Shown piece by piece: positions 15,165-16,284 of a stretch of 16,284 nucleotides of DNA (positions are counted from its first letter, which is position 1; each line of letters starts with the position of its first letter). The position numbers and the translations under genes are program-made. Source of the DNA: Spirochaetota bacterium (lineage in GTDB: Bacteria > Spirochaetota > Spirochaetia > Treponematales > Treponemataceae); the NCBI GenBank assembly GCA_023393015.1, contig JAEWMY010000052.1, positions 1 through 16,284 of the forward strand, written 5' to 3'. The notes under the pieces were generated by a model. It did not search any database, had not been told where the DNA came from, and saw nothing but the letters and a program-made list of their open reading frames with translations.

Positions 15165-15957
15165 GGGTTCTGTACCCGCGCTGAAGCGTGATACCGCGCC
15201 GTGGCCCGTTGAGCCCGATCTCGAACCGGCAGCGGTCTCCCGGAGTGATCGACTGCGTATACTCGAATACCGTCCCGTCCTCGAGATAGGCGAGGCGGGT
15301 GATGAGGAAGGCCGGCGAGAGGCTTTCCGTCCCGAGCATCTCGGCGACCGTCTGCGGGATCGATATCACCTCGTGGGTCTCTATCGCTCGATAGGGCATG
15401 ACTGAGCACCGGTCCGAGAGCGTGGCGTAGAGCGAGCGCGCCGAAAAGTCCTCCGTCTCTATGCCTTCGCACAGTGAGTACGGGACGCAGCTCGTGTCGA
15501 GCAGTATCGGACGTCCGTCTGCTTCCCTTATCCGTTTCAGGAAGAAAACCCGGTCGTTCCTGCCGATTACGAGCTCGTTAGCGATATCGGGACCGGCTTC
15601 CCGTACGTCGCTTTCCAGTATCCGTGACGTCGGAACGCGTCCCGAGTCGATCATGTCGTCCGTGAAGCTGTACAGGTTGTTGAGCGTACGGCGGAGTTTG
15701 GGTTCCGCGACGAAACTGCCCTTTCCCCGTTTCCGGATTATCCGGCCGTCGTTGATCAATTCCCCGAACGCGAGCCTGACCGTGGTCCTGCTCAGTCCGT
15801 TCGCCTTGCAAAGCTCGTGCTCCGAGGGAAGTTCGTCGCCTCCGGCCCATATGCCCTTGTCTATTCGTTCCCTCATGAAGTCGGCAAGCTGACGATAGAG
15901 CGGGGTTCCCGACGCGACGTCAAAGGCGAAATCCCTCGTACTGCGATGTCCTGCCAT
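15157..15957 (-). CDS. GntR-family (HutC/UTRA-type) transcriptional regulator
   Basis: A 266-residue one-component regulator. Residues ~17-86 form the GntR winged helix-turn-helix (TPLYRQLADFMRERI, then LPSEHELCKANGLSRTTV with the recognition helix, then the GRIIRKRGKGSFVA wing). Residues ~100-245 are a UTRA ligand-binding domain, including GRPILLDTSCVPY and a FEYTQSITPGDRCRFEI strand region near 226-242, of the type found in NagR/TreR/HutC proteins that bind sugar phosphates or small acids. The ligand cannot be deduced, though a GH3 glycosidase in the same cluster makes an amino-sugar derivative a fair guess. ATG 15957 has a strong AAGGAGG (15969-15963). A perfect inverted repeat overlaps its promoter, so it probably represses itself. 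Confidence 0.93.
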   Translation of the reverse strand: MAGHRSTRDFAFDVASGTPLYRQLADFMRERIDKGIWAGGDELPSEHELCKANGLSRTTVRLAFGELINDGRIIRKRGKGSFVAEPKLRRTLNNLYSFTDDMIDSGRVPTSRILESDVREAGPDIANELVIGRNDRVFFLKRIREADGRPILLDTSCVPYSLCEGIETEDFSARSLYATLSDRCSVMPYRAIETHEVISIPQTVAEMLGTESLSPAFLITRLAYLEDGTVFEYTQSITPGDRCRFEIGLNGPRRGITLQRGYRTHV

Positions 15958-15981
15958 ACGTGCCTCCTTTTCGGTAACTTG

Positions 15982-16012
15982 TCTGATACCTTAATTGTAT
16001 CAGATGTTTCAA
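15982..16012 (-). promoter_or_regulatory. gntR promoter overlapped by a GntR-type operator
   Basis: TCTGATAC (15982-15989) and GTATCAGA (15997-16004) form a perfect 8-bp inverted repeat around the 7-bp AT-rich spacer CTTAATT. On the minus strand TTGAAA (16012-16007) and TATCAG (15988-15983) are 18 bp apart, so the palindrome covers the -10 and most of the spacer. The start near 15976 would give a ~19-nt leader with AAGGAGG. Next to it lie a GTTTCA direct repeat (16006-16011 and 16015-16020) and a central AAACGTTT, possibly a second site. Confidence 0.65.
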
Positions 16013-16068
16013 ACGTTTCATACAAGGTAAACGAAAAAAGTATGTTTTTTTTGATTCTTGCCCTTCTC

Positions 16069-16097
16069 TTGCCTAACCGGCGTATCTTTGGTATATT
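16069..16097 (+). promoter_or_regulatory. Promoter-like pair facing the right edge
   Basis: TTGCCT (16069-16074) and TATATT (16092-16097) are exactly 17 bp apart, in an AT-richer stretch that follows a T-run (16045-16052). The -10 matches 5/6 and the -35 4/6. Transcription is expected at about 16104, the A of the ATG that opens the frame containing the 63-bp repeats. Confidence 0.5.
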
Positions 16098-16103
16098 TCG
16101 TCC

Positions 16104-16284
16104 ATGCTTTTGGCGTCTGTCCTCGGGATTGTATCCCTCGGGCGGCGCAAGGAAGTGATTGGCGCCGTCCTCGTTACCTCGGGCGGCGAGTGGAATGGAT
16201 TTGAGGTAATTGCTATCGCAATTGGCGCCGTCCTCGTTACCTCGGGCGGCGAGTGGAATGGATTTGAGGTAATTGCTATCGCAA
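16104..16284 (+). CDS. Partial open frame with 21-residue repeats, runs off the window
   Basis: From ATG 16104 the frame is open to the last base (60 codons). It starts MLLASVLGIVSLGRRKEV, a hydrophobic segment then basic residues. It continues with two identical 21-residue copies that begin IGAVLVTSGGEWNGF and end EVIAIA; a third copy may begin at the final base. The 63-bp period is exactly 21 codons, so the repeat preserves the frame. There is no Shine-Dalgarno; the promoter-like pair at 16069-16097 would start the mRNA on the ATG. I recognise no family. It may be a repeat-containing protein, non-coding repeat DNA that happens to be open, or an assembly artefact at a contig end, so coding status is uncertain. 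Confidence 0.35.
   Translation, partial: MLLASVLGIVSLGRRKEVIGAVLVTSGGEWNGFEVIAIAIGAVLVTSGGEWNGFEVIAIA
16110..16284. repeat. 63-bp exact tandem repeat with a diverged copy upstream
   Basis: 16158-16220 and 16221-16283 are identical 63-bp units; base 16284 agrees with the start of a third. A diverged, shorter relative at 16110-16157 keeps GTCCTCG and CCTCGGGCGGCG. Each unit has TTACCTC (16174-16180) complementary to GAGGTAA (16203-16209), and the junction AATTGC-TATC-GCAATT (16208-16223) forms a 6-bp stem with a 4-nt loop. There are no variable spacers, so this is not a CRISPR array. Copy number is unknown because the array leaves the window. Confidence 0.9.

Noticed and set aside
16158..16284. 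CRISPR array (63-bp spacing resembles repeat plus spacer)
   Set aside because: The whole 63-bp unit is identical between copies; there are no variable spacers and no cas genes.

Overview
The window is a GC-rich, tightly packed bacterial segment of about a dozen and a half genes, flanked at both ends by tandem repeats. Gene content suggests a spirochaete close to Treponemataceae: a fused 3-dehydroquinate dehydratase/shikimate dehydrogenase, a kinase-less PASTA membrane protein coupled to fmt and def, and a glutamate 5-kinase that lacks the PUA domain. This assignment is inferred from gene content, not from a marker gene. Because both ends lie in repeats, the window may be a whole contig broken at repeats.

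Layout. 1-430: an array of 22 diverged ~19-bp units reaching almost to the stop codon of rpiA. 435-2667 (minus): aroDE then rpiA, overlapping by 11 bp. 2812-4428 (plus): an NhaC-type antiporter with its own promoter, ending at a bidirectional terminator (about 4445-4484). 4543-7093 (minus): def-fmt-PASTA protein, compact and coupled. 7203-10692 (plus): an unrecognised 189-aa gene followed by proA-proB-proC, a complete glutamate-to-proline pathway. 10714-11082 (minus): a stand-alone CheY-like receiver with its own promoter. 11166-15957 (minus): a GntR/HutC-type regulator, an unknown 150-aa protein, thioredoxin reductase, a GH3 (NagZ-like) glycosidase and a GNAT acetyltransferase, mostly overlapping. 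15958-16284: the gntR operator/promoter region, then a plus-strand promoter directly abutting an open frame that runs off the end and contains an exact 63-bp (21-codon) tandem repeat.

How the genes work together. aroDE and rpiA are steps of aromatic amino acid and pentose-phosphate metabolism; def and fmt handle the formyl group of initiator methionine; proABC makes proline. The gntR cluster joins a UTRA-type regulator to a probable beta-N-acetylhexosaminidase and thioredoxin reductase, so amino-sugar or cell-wall control is a reasonable guess. The gntR promoter is overlapped by a perfect 8-bp inverted repeat, pointing to autoregulation.

Most unusual signals: (1) the 63-bp exact, in-frame, hairpin-forming repeat at the right edge; (2) the structured 19-bp array at the left edge; (3) promoter-like sequences whose expected transcription start falls on the start codon (trxB, the right-edge ORF and, weakly, def), suggesting leaderless mRNAs; (4) a strong ribosome-binding site that serves an 11-codon ORF overlapping the start of the gene before proA; and (5) TTG starts overlapping upstream TGA stops. 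I found no CRISPR array, transposase, tRNA or rRNA.
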